Assembly (NCBI GenBank): GCA_028291305.1
Contig: JAQGII010000234.1
Location: forward strand, 1 to 6,434
DNA: 6,434 bases
Direction of reading: 5' to 3'
Source of the DNA: Caulobacteraceae bacterium
Lineage (GTDB): Bacteria; Pseudomonadota; Alphaproteobacteria; Caulobacterales; Caulobacteraceae
Both the position numbers and the translations under genes were made by a program. Below, piece by piece: positions 6,210 to 6,434 of this stretch. The notes beneath the pieces are model-generated. The model saw only the letters and a program-made list of their open reading frames with translations. It did no database searches and was not told the origin of the DNA. Every line of letters starts with the position of its first letter. Position 1 is the stretch's first letter.

Positions 6210-6434
6210 TTATGGGAACCGTTGCGCCTTCACATGGGCGCGCGCCAGCCAGGTTTGAAGGAGGCCGCCGTTGGTTCCGGCGATGGCCGAGACGCCGAAC
6301 AGGCCCGCGGCGCACAGGGTCATCACCGCGCCGGGCTCCACGCCCCAGCCGGCCGCCAGGGCCAGGCCCGCCAGGCCGGAGGCCGCCGACAGGGCCACGG
6401 CGCAGATCGCCTGGCCGCCGTAGCCCTTGGCCCA
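6210..6434 (-). CDS. Probable metal (zinc-type, ZnuB-like) ABC transporter permease, C-terminal fragment
   Basis: This is the last 74 codons of a gene that enters from the right edge; the frame is open from base 6434 to the TAA at 6210-6212. It is strongly hydrophobic, with two likely membrane segments (from about AICAVALSAASGLAGLALAAG and from about GAVMTLCAAGLFGVSAIAG), joined by GWGVEPG. It ends in a polar tail, LLQTWLARAHVKAQRFP. A GL-x-LA-x(4)-GVEPGAV-x(4)-AAGLF pattern is what the end of ZnuB/MntB-type permeases (COG1108) looks like, where the usual phrase is of the form GLxxSxxxxxPxGPxIVxxxxxxF. These permeases form the inner-membrane channel for Zn2+ or Mn2+ import. The COG0523 gene 62 bp downstream supports zinc. 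A different membrane protein is possible, because only the tail is visible. Confidence 0.6.
   Translation of the reverse strand, partial: WAKGYGGQAICAVALSAASGLAGLALAAGWGVEPGAVMTLCAAGLFGVSAIAGTNGGLLQTWLARAHVKAQRFP

Noticed and set aside
3165..6258. Long rightward open frames opposite mtgA, the WD40 gene and the GTPase gene (for example 3969-5129 and 5068-6258)
   Set aside because: They are mirror frames of GC-rich genes. Their products are low-complexity runs of Val, Ala, Gly, Arg and His without motifs, while the minus strand carries clear family signatures throughout.
6043..6315. A separate 90-residue gene ending at the amber codon and starting at 6315
   Set aside because: The region before 6147 overlaps the permease tail in another frame and encodes Arg/Pro-rich sequence. 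Only the part from 6147 is family-like, and it belongs to the interrupted GTPase.

Overview
The window is very GC-rich, with GC-ending codons throughout. It carries a large TonB-dependent outer-membrane receptor, a COG0523 GTPase with a histidine loop, and short intergenic palindromes of a type common in alphaproteobacterial genomes. Together these suggest an alphaproteobacterium, most likely of the Caulobacteraceae (Caulobacter/Phenylobacterium type). This placement is by overall resemblance; no rRNA or other marker is present.

Layout: two genes read rightwards. They are the last 798 codons of a TonB-dependent receptor (1-2397), closed by a textbook intrinsic terminator, and a small two-CBS-domain protein (2598-3008). 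The rest reads leftwards, in transcription order from the right edge: the C-terminal end of a probable zinc-type (ZnuB-like) ABC transporter permease (6434-6210), a COG0523/CobW-family GTPase (6147-5065), a WD40 beta-propeller protein (4838-3840), and the monofunctional peptidoglycan glycosyltransferase mtgA (3806-3027). The CBS gene and mtgA converge with 18 bp between them.

The most notable observation is that the COG0523 GTPase is interrupted by one in-frame TAG at codon 35 (6043-6045). The stop lies just after the Walker A P-loop, and every downstream motif of the family is intact in the same frame. A single G-to-T change of a GAG codon would explain it. It is therefore either a very recent pseudogene or a sequence error. 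The same codon ends two genes in this window, so it is read as a stop here.

The permease, GTPase and WD40 genes look like a zinc acquisition and allocation cluster: import through the inner membrane, then a metallochaperone GTPase, plus a propeller protein of unknown role with one CxCxH cluster. The 220-bp gap between the GTPase and WD40 genes is full of repeats: a REP-like double hairpin, 9-bp tandem repeats, and a 10-bp inverted repeat leading to a T6 run on the transcribed strand. A further palindrome encloses the mtgA ribosome binding site. No tRNA, rRNA, CRISPR array or insertion sequence was seen.
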